From: Candidatus Pristimantibacillus lignocellulolyticus
Lineage (GTDB): Bacteria > Bacillota > Bacilli > Paenibacillales > Paenibacillaceae
DNA length: 64,000 nucleotides
NCBI GenBank assembly: GCA_023639215.1
Contig: CP097899.1
Location: forward strand, 317,501 to 381,500
Direction of reading: 5' to 3'
The translations under genes and the position numbers were made by a program. Below the pieces are notes generated by a model that was not told the origin of the DNA, did not search any database, and worked only from the letters and a program-made list of their open reading frames with translations. How positions within the stretch are numbered: position 1 is the first letter of the stretch; each line of letters opens with the position of its first letter. Below, piece by piece: positions 26,822 through 36,700 of this stretch.

Positions 26822-28534
26822 ATGAACACTGCAATATCAATTTTCAGGAAGTTGCTACTAGGTGTATTACTCATGTTTTTCTTAATTATACTTATTTTTT
26901 GGATTATCTTTAAGCTTAATGTAAATGACATCCAGGATGAACTTAAAAAAAATAAAATGTCTGAAATTGAGTTCATGACATTTCAACTTTCAACTCAATT
27001 CGAGCAAGTACTTATGAATACGATTACAATGTCTGAGGATCAGTCGGTTAGAAAGTATCCTTATTCTCTGCAGTTCGGCGACCAATATTCCAAATATGAG
27101 ATGAAGCTAGCTATTATTGATAAACTGACTTTGAATAGTGCTTCTACTTATTGGAATAATATAATTACTTTATACTACCCAGATTTTCTAGAAACGATTT
27201 CATCTGATTCTGCTTATAGCGATACGCAATATAACCCTCCAGATCAGCCATTCAATAAGTGGATTCTCAATATGAACGAGGATGGCACAGGTTATTATTC
27301 AAATTTAACACAAAGTCATATTGCCCCATTATTTATCGAAACAAGAGTGTCCATAGATAATCTACAAAAAATGATGAAGCAATATACATCTGGAACACCG
27401 ATACTCTATGATTCTTACAGTAATGTGATCATCCAAAACGAAACTCGTGCATCACTGGATGATTCTATTAACCGAATCATTCCTTTAATAAAAGACGAGA
27501 GTGGTTTTTTGACTGTAAGCGAAAACGGTACAGAGTATATGCTTAGTTATATGAAATCCGAGTTGCTAGATTTGTATTTTATTGATTATTATCCTAAACG
27601 CAAATTTATTGAAACGCTTTCTCGTAATAACACTATTTTCATTGTTTCAATTATTGTTTTATTAATGATTTCACTTATTTATAGTCTTATCCTAAGAAAA
27701 CAAGTCAAAACACCAATTGTTACATTAAGAAAAGCTATTGGTCGATTTGAGCGCGGCGACTTTTCAAGTCGCGTAAGTGATTCTAATACTGAAGAATTCA
27801 GAATGCTGGGTAATTCATTTAACCGAATGGCAGAAAATACGCAAAAACTCATTGAACAAGTTCTTTTTGGTGAGTTAGAAGTCAAGGAAGCTCGATTAAA
27901 GCAATATCAAGCTCAAATTAACCCTCATTTCTTATATAACAGTTTGCACTATATACAAAGTAAAGCTGCCATTGAGGATTATGAATCCATATCTGCTATG
28001 ACACTCCATCTTGGAGCTTATTATCACTATAATCATAAAATAGATAGTATTGATTCAACGATTAAGGAAGAGCTCAATTTCGTGGAGCATTACTTATCTG
28101 TCATAAAACTACGTAAGCGTGCTTTGTCCTTTACTATCGATTTCTCAACAGATATTAGTAACTTTCCGCTTCCTAAGATGATTGTTCAGCCACTCGTTGA
28201 AAATTGTATTCAACATGGAATTGAGACATCTATAAATCCCGGACACATCCAGATAAAAGCCGAAATACACGAACAGACCATTCGTATTATGATCAGTGAT
28301 AATGGTATCGGTATGACTGATGAAAAACTATCTTTAGTTAAGCAACGCATGGCAGAGTCCGTCATCTCAGAAAGCGTATCTGGAGTAGGCATTCGAAATG
28401 TCCATCAACGCCTTAAACTCTATTTCGATGCGAATGCTGGACTAACTATTACGTCTGAATTACGAGTAGGTACATGTTATACGATTACCATCCAAAAGCA
28501 GGGAGACCCTCCTGCTTCTAATCTTATTAGTTGA
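26822..28534 (+). CDS. YesM-type sensor histidine kinase
   Basis: Kinase of about 570 aa. First membrane span (about residues 8-31), a large extracellular sensing part (about 35-270), second span (IFIVSIIVLLMISLIYSLIL), HAMP (FERGDFSSRVSDS), the His_kinase domain with QINPHFLYNSLHYIQ as phosphorylated region, and an ATPase domain with PLVENCIQHGIE and DNGIGM and GVGIRNVHQRL. These kinases act with YesN-type AraC regulators to control sugar-transport operons. The ATG at 26822 has CTGGAGGAG. Its likely partner (31946-33577) is not adjacent: two minus-strand genes lie between them. It is divergent from the long sugar operon. Confidence 0.92.
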   Translation: MNTAISIFRKLLLGVLLMFFLIILIFWIIFKLNVNDIQDELKKNKMSEIEFMTFQLSTQFEQVLMNTITMSEDQSVRKYPYSLQFGDQYSKYEMKLAIIDKLTLNSASTYWNNIITLYYPDFLETISSDSAYSDTQYNPPDQPFNKWILNMNEDGTGYYSNLTQSHIAPLFIETRVSIDNLQKMMKQYTSGTPILYDSYSNVIIQNETRASLDDSINRIIPLIKDESGFLTVSENGTEYMLSYMKSELLDLYFIDYYPKRKFIETLSRNNTIFIVSIIVLLMISLIYSLILRKQVKTPIVTLRKAIGRFERGDFSSRVSDSNTEEFRMLGNSFNRMAENTQKLIEQVLFGELEVKEARLKQYQAQINPHFLYNSLHYIQSKAAIEDYESISAMTLHLGAYYHYNHKIDSIDSTIKEELNFVEHYLSVIKLRKRALSFTIDFSTDISNFPLPKMIVQPLVENCIQHGIETSINPGHIQIKAEIHEQTIRIMISDNGIGMTDEKLSLVKQRMAESVISESVSGVGIRNVHQRLKLYFDANAGLTITSELRVGTCYTITIQKQGDPPASNLIS

Positions 28535-28546
28535 TGATTGTTTTTA

Positions 28547-28588
28547 AGCAGCAAAAAGAGCACCGTAATTGGTGCTCTTTTTGCTGCT
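28547..28588. terminator. Bidirectional terminator
   Basis: Perfect 18-bp arms (AGCAGCAAAAAGAGCACC and complement) around GTAATT, between the convergent kinase and binding-protein genes. The arms contain A5/T5 runs usable in both directions. Confidence 0.9.
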
Positions 28589-28595
28589 AATTATA

Positions 28596-30284
28596 TCACT
28601 TAATAGTGTCATACCATTCGTTTACTTCTTTCTTAATCTGCTCTCCTCCCGACGAATTATAATTTTCAACAAAAGTATCAAATTCATCGATTGATGCTTT
28701 CCCGTAAATAATTCTGATTATTACTTCCTTCTCTAACTTATTAAGTATATCTCCTTTTGAAATCTGTGTTGGGGTTGGAGAACCGGTAAACATATTCATT
28801 ATGACGGAATCCTGCTGATCAAATACAATCTTTGCCGCATGCATTTGTTTAGGTAAGGTATAGACTAATGTTCTTTCATAATGGGTTGACGGCTCCTCAC
28901 CATTAGCTAGTTTTGCAAGTCCATTAATACGCAACAAAGGAACTATTGCCCCATTATAGGTTAGCGTGTACCGAATGACGTCGACCCATCCTCCAGGAAT
29001 TAAATCCGATTCTTTTTCACCTAAAACTTGTCCGTTTATATCAAGATCGTAGTCATATCCTCTTGCAAATCCCAATGAGAATGGTCCTTCACCATCTTGG
29101 TTCGCCCAATACTCATACAGATAATTTTGATAAACGAAAAATGCATCTTTATTTTTCATATTTTTATTGATGAGGACAGCACCACCATTGATTGATGTGC
29201 CGTGATGTCCAACCTTACCATCAGGACCAGCTGGTAGCGGGTAAGCGTTATACTCTGAATTAGGAACATTTAAATTAAGATTAGATAACGGCCAGCCAGT
29301 CATCCAATATGGACCGACTATGATTCCTGCAGTCCCTGTTGTGAATAACTCTGTTGCCTTTATTTCATCGTACAAACCAGCTTCTTCGGATATATACCCC
29401 TTTGTCATCCATTCTTGCAGTTTTTTAAGTGCAGGCTTCATCTCTGGTTGAACAGAACCATACTCTAAACTGCCTTCTTTTCCTACATTCCATTGGTTAG
29501 GCATTGCACCGAACATTCCAAACAACCAACTGGTATCTGACATCCATGTATTTAAATTATTTTTGAAGCCCAAGGAGAGTCCTATCGTATCCTTCTTATT
29601 GTTTCCATCAGGATCGCCATTAGTAAAAGCCTCTAAAACGATTTCAAGCTCTTCAAGTGTTTCCGGAGCTTTTAGATTCATATTATTGAGCCAATCCTCT
29701 CGGATATACATAACAGGATCATTGTTAAATGCATTCTCTAAAATAGGAATTGCCATTCTTACGCCATCACGAATATATCCATTCCACACCGTACTATCCT
29801 CTGCCATTGCTGCCTTATAACTATCCGATGCGTATTTATCGAACAATGCTCCAGCATCGCTAAACTGACCACTATCGATTAAATCATTGATTAGTTTAGT
29901 ATCTCCCCGTAAAGCAATGATATCTGGCATCTCCTGCCCTGAGGTTAGCATCAGACGAATTTTTGTTGAAAATGAATTATTCTGTTCATTTACCGTCCAT
30001 AGATAATTAATATCAATTCCAAGTGTTTCTTTTGCCCATTTCGTATGAATATTATTTTCAAGATTCTCACCATTTTTAAATTTCACATTGTTTGAAACTG
30101 GAAAAACAGTCGAAATCGAAACAGGCTCAACATATTTCCCATCCTCAAACTGGGCTGAATAAAAAGAACCGTCAGTACTACTTATCTCATTTTTAGCACT
30201 TTCTCCTTCACAGGCTGCAAGCGATGCGATAAACAATGTAGCTGTCAAAACAATAGCTAACCGTTTTCTCAATATCATAATCAT
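28596..30284 (-). CDS. Extracellular solute-binding lipoprotein (LplA-like, long form)
   Basis: Lipoprotein of about 562 aa with lipobox SLAACEGE (Cys25). The 540-residue mature part is the long LplA type common in Paenibacillus (PVSISTVFPVSNNVKFKNGENLENN, TKWAKETLGIDINYLW, PDIIALRGDTKLINDLI, DGNNKKDTIGLSLG). It should bind an oligosaccharide, but no permease genes lie beside it, so it may share permeases of the neighbouring operon or work as a sensor accessory. The ATG at 30284 lies 8 bases after GGAGG. It is downstream of the GH5 gene on the same strand (125-base gap). Confidence 0.9.
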   Translation of the reverse strand: MIMILRKRLAIVLTATLFIASLAACEGESAKNEISSTDGSFYSAQFEDGKYVEPVSISTVFPVSNNVKFKNGENLENNIHTKWAKETLGIDINYLWTVNEQNNSFSTKIRLMLTSGQEMPDIIALRGDTKLINDLIDSGQFSDAGALFDKYASDSYKAAMAEDSTVWNGYIRDGVRMAIPILENAFNNDPVMYIREDWLNNMNLKAPETLEELEIVLEAFTNGDPDGNNKKDTIGLSLGFKNNLNTWMSDTSWLFGMFGAMPNQWNVGKEGSLEYGSVQPEMKPALKKLQEWMTKGYISEEAGLYDEIKATELFTTGTAGIIVGPYWMTGWPLSNLNLNVPNSEYNAYPLPAGPDGKVGHHGTSINGGAVLINKNMKNKDAFFVYQNYLYEYWANQDGEGPFSLGFARGYDYDLDINGQVLGEKESDLIPGGWVDVIRYTLTYNGAIVPLLRINGLAKLANGEEPSTHYERTLVYTLPKQMHAAKIVFDQQDSVIMNMFTGSPTPTQISKGDILNKLEKEVIIRIIYGKASIDEFDTFVENYNSSGGEQIKKEVNEWYDTIK

Positions 30285-30409
30285 TTGTTTTTCCTCCATT
30301 GCATTATTGAATCACTATTGTTTTAGTTTTAGCATACTTATCATTGCTCGCATCATCATTTTTGTGGAAGAAACATGATATTCCTTGACTACCTTCGGAA
30401 AAATCTATC

Positions 30410-31657
30410 TTATTGAGATGAGAAAAGTGCCTCTATTAATTCCTCTTTCCACTTAGCTGCTGAGCGGTCATATACTCCATATCCAGCTCCAAATTCCCAA
30501 TAAGCCCATGAAATTCCAAGGCGTTCTGCTTCTAAACGTACCGTTTTTGTCCAAGCCACTCGGGAAGCAAGATCCGCTGTGCGATAAGCACCAAATTCGC
30601 CCAAAAACAATGGACGATCATTTGTTTTCCCCCACTCTGCTGCACGCTCCAAATCTCGAATTATTGCTTCTTTACTCGCTGGATTATCGCTTGAAGTTTT
30701 TGTATTATAATCATTAAAGAAATTGCGAACCCAATCGATCTGCTTAGCAGCTTCATTTGGTTCAACAGCAGTTTCCGGAGGTCCTGGCCATACTAGACCA
30801 GTAGTACCATATTCAGCCGTCATCCATTCAGCTCCTTGATGGGTGAATAGCATCGGACCATAATAATGGAATGTAGCTATAATATTTCGATCTTCTTCTG
30901 GAAGCTTAAGTTTATAGAGTCCATCAATACCATTCCAATCCACACCACCGATAATTAAAGTGCGATGAGGATCGTACTCACGAATTACCTCTACCGCCTC
31001 TAACAAATATTCATTCCATAAATACGCAGTTATTAACCCATTTGGCTCATTAAGGATCTCATAATAAACATTTTCCGGTTGACTACTATATCGACTTGCA
31101 ATCTGCTGCCAAATGGAAAGAAAACGATCCTTATTAGCGGAAGGGTCCGATAACATTTCGTCAAAGTGATGTAAATCTATAATGACATTTAGGCCTTGGT
31201 TTAAGCTTTGTTCTACAACCCAGTCTACACGTTTCATAAAGGTATCCTCTACTGTGTAGGGAGAATCCTGTGTCGTTTTATTTGAGAAACGTATAGGAAC
31301 TCGAACAGAATCAAAACCTTTCTCCTTAATCAACTGAAAATATTCTTCCTCAATCACGACATCCCATGCACCTTCATAAGGAGCTTCTAGTGCATTGCCG
31401 AGGTTGACTGCTTTACCAATCATTTTTGCCTTTTCATAAACATTCACATTCATATTTGCATTTACATTTACATTAGATTCCATTTCATTATCCTCCTTAA
31501 AATTTGAATCCGCTTCCATATTTAATGAATTCAATTCACTACCGCTTTTATTCCCGACATTACTATTTTTTTCAGAGATAGAGCTGCAAGCCATTAATGC
31601 AAATACAAAAATCATAACTATTAGAATTATTACTTGAAATAACCACTGCCTAGCCAT
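30410..31657 (-). CDS. Glycoside hydrolase family 5 lipoprotein (endo-beta-glucanase-like)
   Basis: Lipoprotein of 415 aa (lipobox LMACSS, Cys24). An Asn/Ser-rich linker, including an NVNVNANMNVNV run, leads to a GH5 TIM barrel from about residue 80. The acid/base is the Glu of YEILNEPN (near 205) and the nucleophile the Glu of LFLGEFGAY (near 353); FDSVRVPIRFS, DLHHFDEM and IATFHYYGPM fit the fold. Likely a cell-surface endo-beta-1,4-glucanase or mannan/lichenan hydrolase; the exact specificity is not readable. The ATG at 31657 has ATAGGAGGATG. It is divergent from the YesN-type regulator, which suggests direct control. Confidence 0.92.
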   Translation of the reverse strand: MARQWLFQVIILIVMIFVFALMACSSISEKNSNVGNKSGSELNSLNMEADSNFKEDNEMESNVNVNANMNVNVYEKAKMIGKAVNLGNALEAPYEGAWDVVIEEEYFQLIKEKGFDSVRVPIRFSNKTTQDSPYTVEDTFMKRVDWVVEQSLNQGLNVIIDLHHFDEMLSDPSANKDRFLSIWQQIASRYSSQPENVYYEILNEPNGLITAYLWNEYLLEAVEVIREYDPHRTLIIGGVDWNGIDGLYKLKLPEEDRNIIATFHYYGPMLFTHQGAEWMTAEYGTTGLVWPGPPETAVEPNEAAKQIDWVRNFFNDYNTKTSSDNPASKEAIIRDLERAAEWGKTNDRPLFLGEFGAYRTADLASRVAWTKTVRLEAERLGISWAYWEFGAGYGVYDRSAAKWKEELIEALFSSQ

Positions 31658-31805
31658 ATATTCATCCTCCTATAATTAACTACTTCTTCAATAGAAAAAA
31701 AGTTGCTAGTTAAATTATAGCCTTTTAAAATTCGCTCCTAAATAACAAAAGTATTCACCCTATAACAATTTATTAACTTTCCAATTAGACCATATAAATT
31801 ATAAT

Positions 31806-31832
31806 TTGACAAATAAGTGCACCCGTTATAAT
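31806..31832 (+). promoter_or_regulatory. Putative promoter of the YesN-type regulator gene
   Basis: TTGACA (31806-31811) and TATAAT (31827-31832) both match consensus, but the spacer is only 15 bases, which would weaken it. It lies 114 bases ahead of the ATG at 31946. Confidence 0.45.
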
Positions 31833-31945
31833 GTTCAAAGTATTAACAATATTTCACTTTGACTCTACCAATATATCTTTCCACCCAAACATCCGATCTA
31901 GGAGACGTATTTATAACGCTCCGAATTGATAGAAAGAGGTAAAGT

Positions 31946-33577
31946 ATGTTACAAATATTGCTCGTAGATGACGAATCATATGTTGTGGACGATCTGTCTA
32001 TTACGATTCCTTGGCAAGAACTCGGCGTCGATCAAGTACATATCGCATATTCTGGAATGGCAGCGCTCGAAATTCTCCAACAGCATCCGATCGACATTGT
32101 CATCACCGACATTAATATGCCGCAAATGTCCGGTATACAATTAATCGAACAGATTCGCAATAGCTGGAAGCATATTAAGTGCGTTCTATTAACGGGCTAT
32201 GCAGATTTTGATTACGCTAAACAGGCGATCGAACGTCAGGCAAGTGGTTATCTGCTAAAACCAGTCACAACTGAACAACTTATTAATTCAATACTCAACT
32301 TACGACAGGAAATACAACAGGAGTGGGAGAATTTAGCTTCTTATCAACGATCTATGCAAACACTACGCGAGCAATTACCGCTATTACGGGACAAATTTTT
32401 GAATGATTTGTTGCAAGGCAGAAAGATATCAGATTCCCAATTTACGGAGAATGCAAATAAATTCGATCTTCCTTTTTCGGTTGGAGATACATCAGCTTTG
32501 CTGATCGTTCGGCTCGAGGATTTCTTCCAAAGACAGGATATGAATAGTCTTTTGTTATTTGAATACGCTATCGTAAATATTGCAGATGAATTACTTCAGG
32601 AACACTTCCATTTTTGGTCTTGTAAGGATAGTCACAATTATCTTGTATTTTTAATTTCTCCGAAATCTTCTATTATTGCAGGTAACGAGGATAATCTTCT
32701 AAAAAATGTTGCATTTCAATTGCAGAGAAACGTAAGTAATATTATTGGTGGAGAGATTTCAGTCGTTACGACTGGCTGGGGACCAATTCCGTTAAAAACA
32801 CGTACACTTTATCAGTCGGCAGTTACCACGGTCCATCAGCGCATTGGACCAGAGACAGGTGTTTATCTGTCTAGCATTGCGGAAGAAGTACGCCTTCCCG
32901 ATATACCAACATTGCAATCTTTGTACGAACCACCTACGCTATTTCATTTATTTGAAACTAATAACTGGGATGCACTTGAAGAAAAAATAGCAGCCATTGT
33001 CTTTGAATTAGGAAGTCGAGAAGAACTCTCACACGAGCATGTTCAAGAGTCAAAATATTTACTAGAAGCTGCTTTCTTTTATTTCGCTCACCGTAATAAC
33101 AAGCTACTTGGAGAGATAATAGGACTATCTAATCTTGAGCATCGAAATATACATACACCAGAGCAGATTAAGGACTGGGCTTTATTGGTATTAGCACAGC
33201 TGAAAAAACATTTCGACTCAGACCGTAAGGATCGACGTTCATTAATCATATCCGAGGTAAAAGGCTTTGTAGATGATAACCTCCACTATGTATCACTTCA
33301 TTCGATAGCAGATCATGTAGGGCTACATCCCGTATATTTATCAAAAATCTTCAAAACTGAAACAGGTAATCGTATCAGCGATTACATCTTTTCATCGAAA
33401 ATGGAGAGGGCTACCTACCTTCTTACTAACACTTCGTTCAAAATTTATGAAATATCTGATCAGTTAGGATACTCTAATGCACATTACTTTATTAAACTAT
33501 TCAAAGAATATAGTGGACTGACCCCTCAGGAATTCAAAGACGTTAGGAAGCCTCGAGGTAATTTGTCTGACGCCTAA
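31946..33577 (+). CDS. YesN-type AraC family response regulator
   Basis: Response regulator of 543 aa: N-terminal receiver (LVDDESYVVDD, phosphorylated Asp in VITDINMPQMSG near residue 54, Lys in LLKPVT), a long middle region of about 280 residues with weak conservation, and a C-terminal AraC-type double helix-turn-helix (SLHSIADHVGLHPVYLSKIFK and IYEISDQLGYSNAHYFIKLFKEYSGLTPQEF). It should bind promoters of sugar genes when phosphorylated by the YesM-type kinase at 26822-28534. The ATG at 31946 has AAGAGGTAAA. The gene is divergent from GH5 and convergent with GH16. Confidence 0.93.
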   Translation: MLQILLVDDESYVVDDLSITIPWQELGVDQVHIAYSGMAALEILQQHPIDIVITDINMPQMSGIQLIEQIRNSWKHIKCVLLTGYADFDYAKQAIERQASGYLLKPVTTEQLINSILNLRQEIQQEWENLASYQRSMQTLREQLPLLRDKFLNDLLQGRKISDSQFTENANKFDLPFSVGDTSALLIVRLEDFFQRQDMNSLLLFEYAIVNIADELLQEHFHFWSCKDSHNYLVFLISPKSSIIAGNEDNLLKNVAFQLQRNVSNIIGGEISVVTTGWGPIPLKTRTLYQSAVTTVHQRIGPETGVYLSSIAEEVRLPDIPTLQSLYEPPTLFHLFETNNWDALEEKIAAIVFELGSREELSHEHVQESKYLLEAAFFYFAHRNNKLLGEIIGLSNLEHRNIHTPEQIKDWALLVLAQLKKHFDSDRKDRRSLIISEVKGFVDDNLHYVSLHSIADHVGLHPVYLSKIFKTETGNRISDYIFSSKMERATYLLTNTSFKIYEISDQLGYSNAHYFIKLFKEYSGLTPQEFKDVRKPRGNLSDA

Positions 33578-33611
33578 TGATATTTTTCGTGAACCTCCAT
33601 TATTCTATTTT

Positions 33612-33652
33612 AAAAATGACTGCCAGTTACCCACTGGCAGTCATTCTTCTTT
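33612..33652. terminator. Bidirectional terminator
   Basis: ATGACTGCCAG / CTGGCAGTCAT (perfect 11 bp) around TTACCCA. A T-rich tail follows on both strands; it separates the convergent regulator and GH16 genes. Confidence 0.88.
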
Positions 33653-33706
33653 CTAATCCTTCCTAAGACATCTCTAAAAAATAAATTTCTCAGTAATTCT
33701 ACTAGT

Positions 33707-36700
33707 TTAACTCCCTGATGTAGGTCCTTCATTCACTAAGCTAATGTTATCGATGTATATCGATGCTGCCCCATCATCAGAATCGATTTGTCCCAACTCA
33801 AAAGTAAGTCTTCCGATAATGGTACTATCTGGCTCTACATTAAAATAGAAAGTGTACAACTCATACTGAGTACCCAGATTAATAATCTGACTGCCATATC
33901 CATTCCAAGTGTAGTTATTCACTTCGTCCAGCCAACCAACACTAATATTCATTTTGCGGTCAACTGTAGACTTAGCTTCAAATGTAAGCTTGTACCTATC
34001 CCCATTATTATATGGCAATCCCTCGTAGTAAACTTGGCGATCCCAGCTATTGGAACCCACCGTGCCTACATCAATTCGCAGTGCACCATTTTCGTGCTGG
34101 ATAGATAATTCTTCATTTTCCGTCGAATAGCTATTCCAGCCTTTTATTCCCGTCGTAAAATCACCGTTTGGCATTAAATCGCCATCATCCACTATACCTA
34201 CGTTTACCGGATTAACTTGAATCAGAGAGATATTATCCAGAGTAACTGTATGTTCACCCTCAATGCTACCTATCTTACCCATACTGAATTGTAGTACAGC
34301 GGAAAACTCGTCGGCAGGCATAACAAAATAGTATTCAAATTCAGTCATTTCTGGAGTCAGTTCCATCTGGTTTTCCAGATACGTCGCCCAATTTCCATCA
34401 TGTGTACCATCATGCTGCACTAGGGCAACAATATCTCGTGATACATCAGATGCTGCTTCAAAATACAGTCTGTATACCTTTCCTGACTGCATCGGAATAC
34501 CAGGTTGCTTCAACTGAACATGCCACGGTTCTGTTCCTGGACCTCCTAGATTAACCTTTAATTGTCCGTCTTCAACTTCCATAACTGAGTTTTTAACAGG
34601 ATCTGTCTGTACCCAATCCATCTTAAACAATTCCCAGTCATTAGAATTTTCTTGGAAACTGCCGTTAACAATTAAGTCCTCTGACAGCTCAAGCCATGCA
34701 AGGTCAAAGTCAGTTCCTTCTATCTTGAAGATAAGTTCGCCATCGGGTAAATCAATCTTAGAAAATAATATTGTTTTATATGCTTCATCTTGATCATCAT
34801 CGCTTATGCTTGCGTTAACAACAGCTATTCTCTTTTCTTCATTCCAAATACTCAATGTGATTTCTGAACCAACAGTATTTCCTTTCACTCGAGCCATCGG
34901 TATATAAATACCACTGTTTACTTTTTGTTTGTATTTCACATAAGCACCTGCAGCGAAATCGGTTATATTCATACCCCCTTCACTGCCAGCTTGAAGTGTT
35001 ACACCATCTATAGCCCAATATGAATGGGCTGCCATATGCAAATAGCTTTTGACTTCATTCTCGGAAGGAGAATATCGTAGAATTAGTCTAACATTATCAA
35101 TGGCTACAGTACCTACATGTTCTCCTAGCAGTAACTCAAGATTAGATGAAGATGCATTAGTTCCCTCCAAAATTTTCATATCGATCGTATAAGATTGCAT
35201 TTCCGTTGTTAGATTGATCTCTGAACCATTCTTAAACTCTACTCCTTCAGTCGTACCTGTATCTAATGCAATGCCAATCGGTCGATTGGTATCCGCTTGA
35301 GCGTCAAAAGTAAGTGTATATGACGCACCTTCCTTAAGCGGAAGGTCATTATGAATAAGCTTCACATCACTAAGCGATGATCCACCTTTTGCAATATTCA
35401 CCTTCAAAATCCGTTGCATATATGGTAAGTCCAAATCATTTGTTACAGATACTAAGGATTCAGCTTCATTCGATGATAAATATTGCCAAAATGCTAATCG
35501 ATCTTTTCCTAAATCAAAGTTACCATTATAGATCAAGTTACCATCTTTAAGAGCTTTACGCGGTTCTTTAACTCCGTCTATTTCTGTCACCTTTACGTTC
35601 GTAAAGTAAGACGCAATAGTGCTTAACCCAAGATTGAACTCAAATCGGGAGTTATTGTCAGTCATGTCCTCCATTTTAAATGTATATTCATAACTCTGCC
35701 ATTGATCAGATAGCTCGAATGTACGTTCCTCCGAATAAGCTTTCCATTCGCCTCCAAACTCAGTTAGCTTAGTCATTATGGAACGATTCGTATCCGCCTT
35801 GGCGTCGAATGTCGCCTTATATGTCTTACCTTTCTTCAAGTACATCGGTTGCTGCGTCAATTGTATCGAATAGATTTGATTTCCTTCGTTCGTTACTTCG
35901 ACTTTTGCAGCCTTACCTTTGACCTGATCATCTACAATTGAGACACTTCCGTCACCGTTTTCATTTAATATAAACTCCCAATCCTTAGGGGCATAATTAT
36001 TCGTGCCCCCATTGAACATTCCGTTATAAATCTGATTGCCATCAGCAAGCGGCTCGCGCTGTGGTGTAATACCATTTGATGGATCTGGTCTGTTACCTGT
36101 CACATCGGGCCATGAATCAAGATTTTTATACTCATAGACACGAACATAATCGATATACATCTTATCACTCTCAAAGTCATCCCTTGGATCTCCTGGCCAA
36201 TCTCCTCCTACAGCAAGATTCATAATCATGTAAAAAGGACGATCAAACGGTGCTGGGTACGTATAATACTCTGGCTGTCCTTCCCTTTTAGTTCCCCAAT
36301 CACTACTTTCAAAAAACAAGTGTCCATCCACATAATATCGAATCAGCCCTGGTAGCCATTCCATTGTGAATTCATGATAATCGTCATTAAATGTCTGCCC
36401 ATCAGGCAGTACATATTGTTTTGTTTGCATAGTATGAGGGCTATCATAATGAATAGAACCATGGACAGTACGAGGGTACTTATCTGCATGATCAGGATCA
36501 GCTGCAACTGGTCCCGTTAACTCCATTATATCCATCTCACCACTTCCAGGCCAAGGTCCATACTGTTCGAACTCGTCTGTGGGCATCATCCAAATTGCTG
36601 GCCACATGCCTTGTTGCACTGGTAGTTTTGCTCTAACTACAAATTTCCCGTAAGTCCAATCGCCTTTCATCTTTGAAGTAACCTTACCAGAAGTGTAGTT

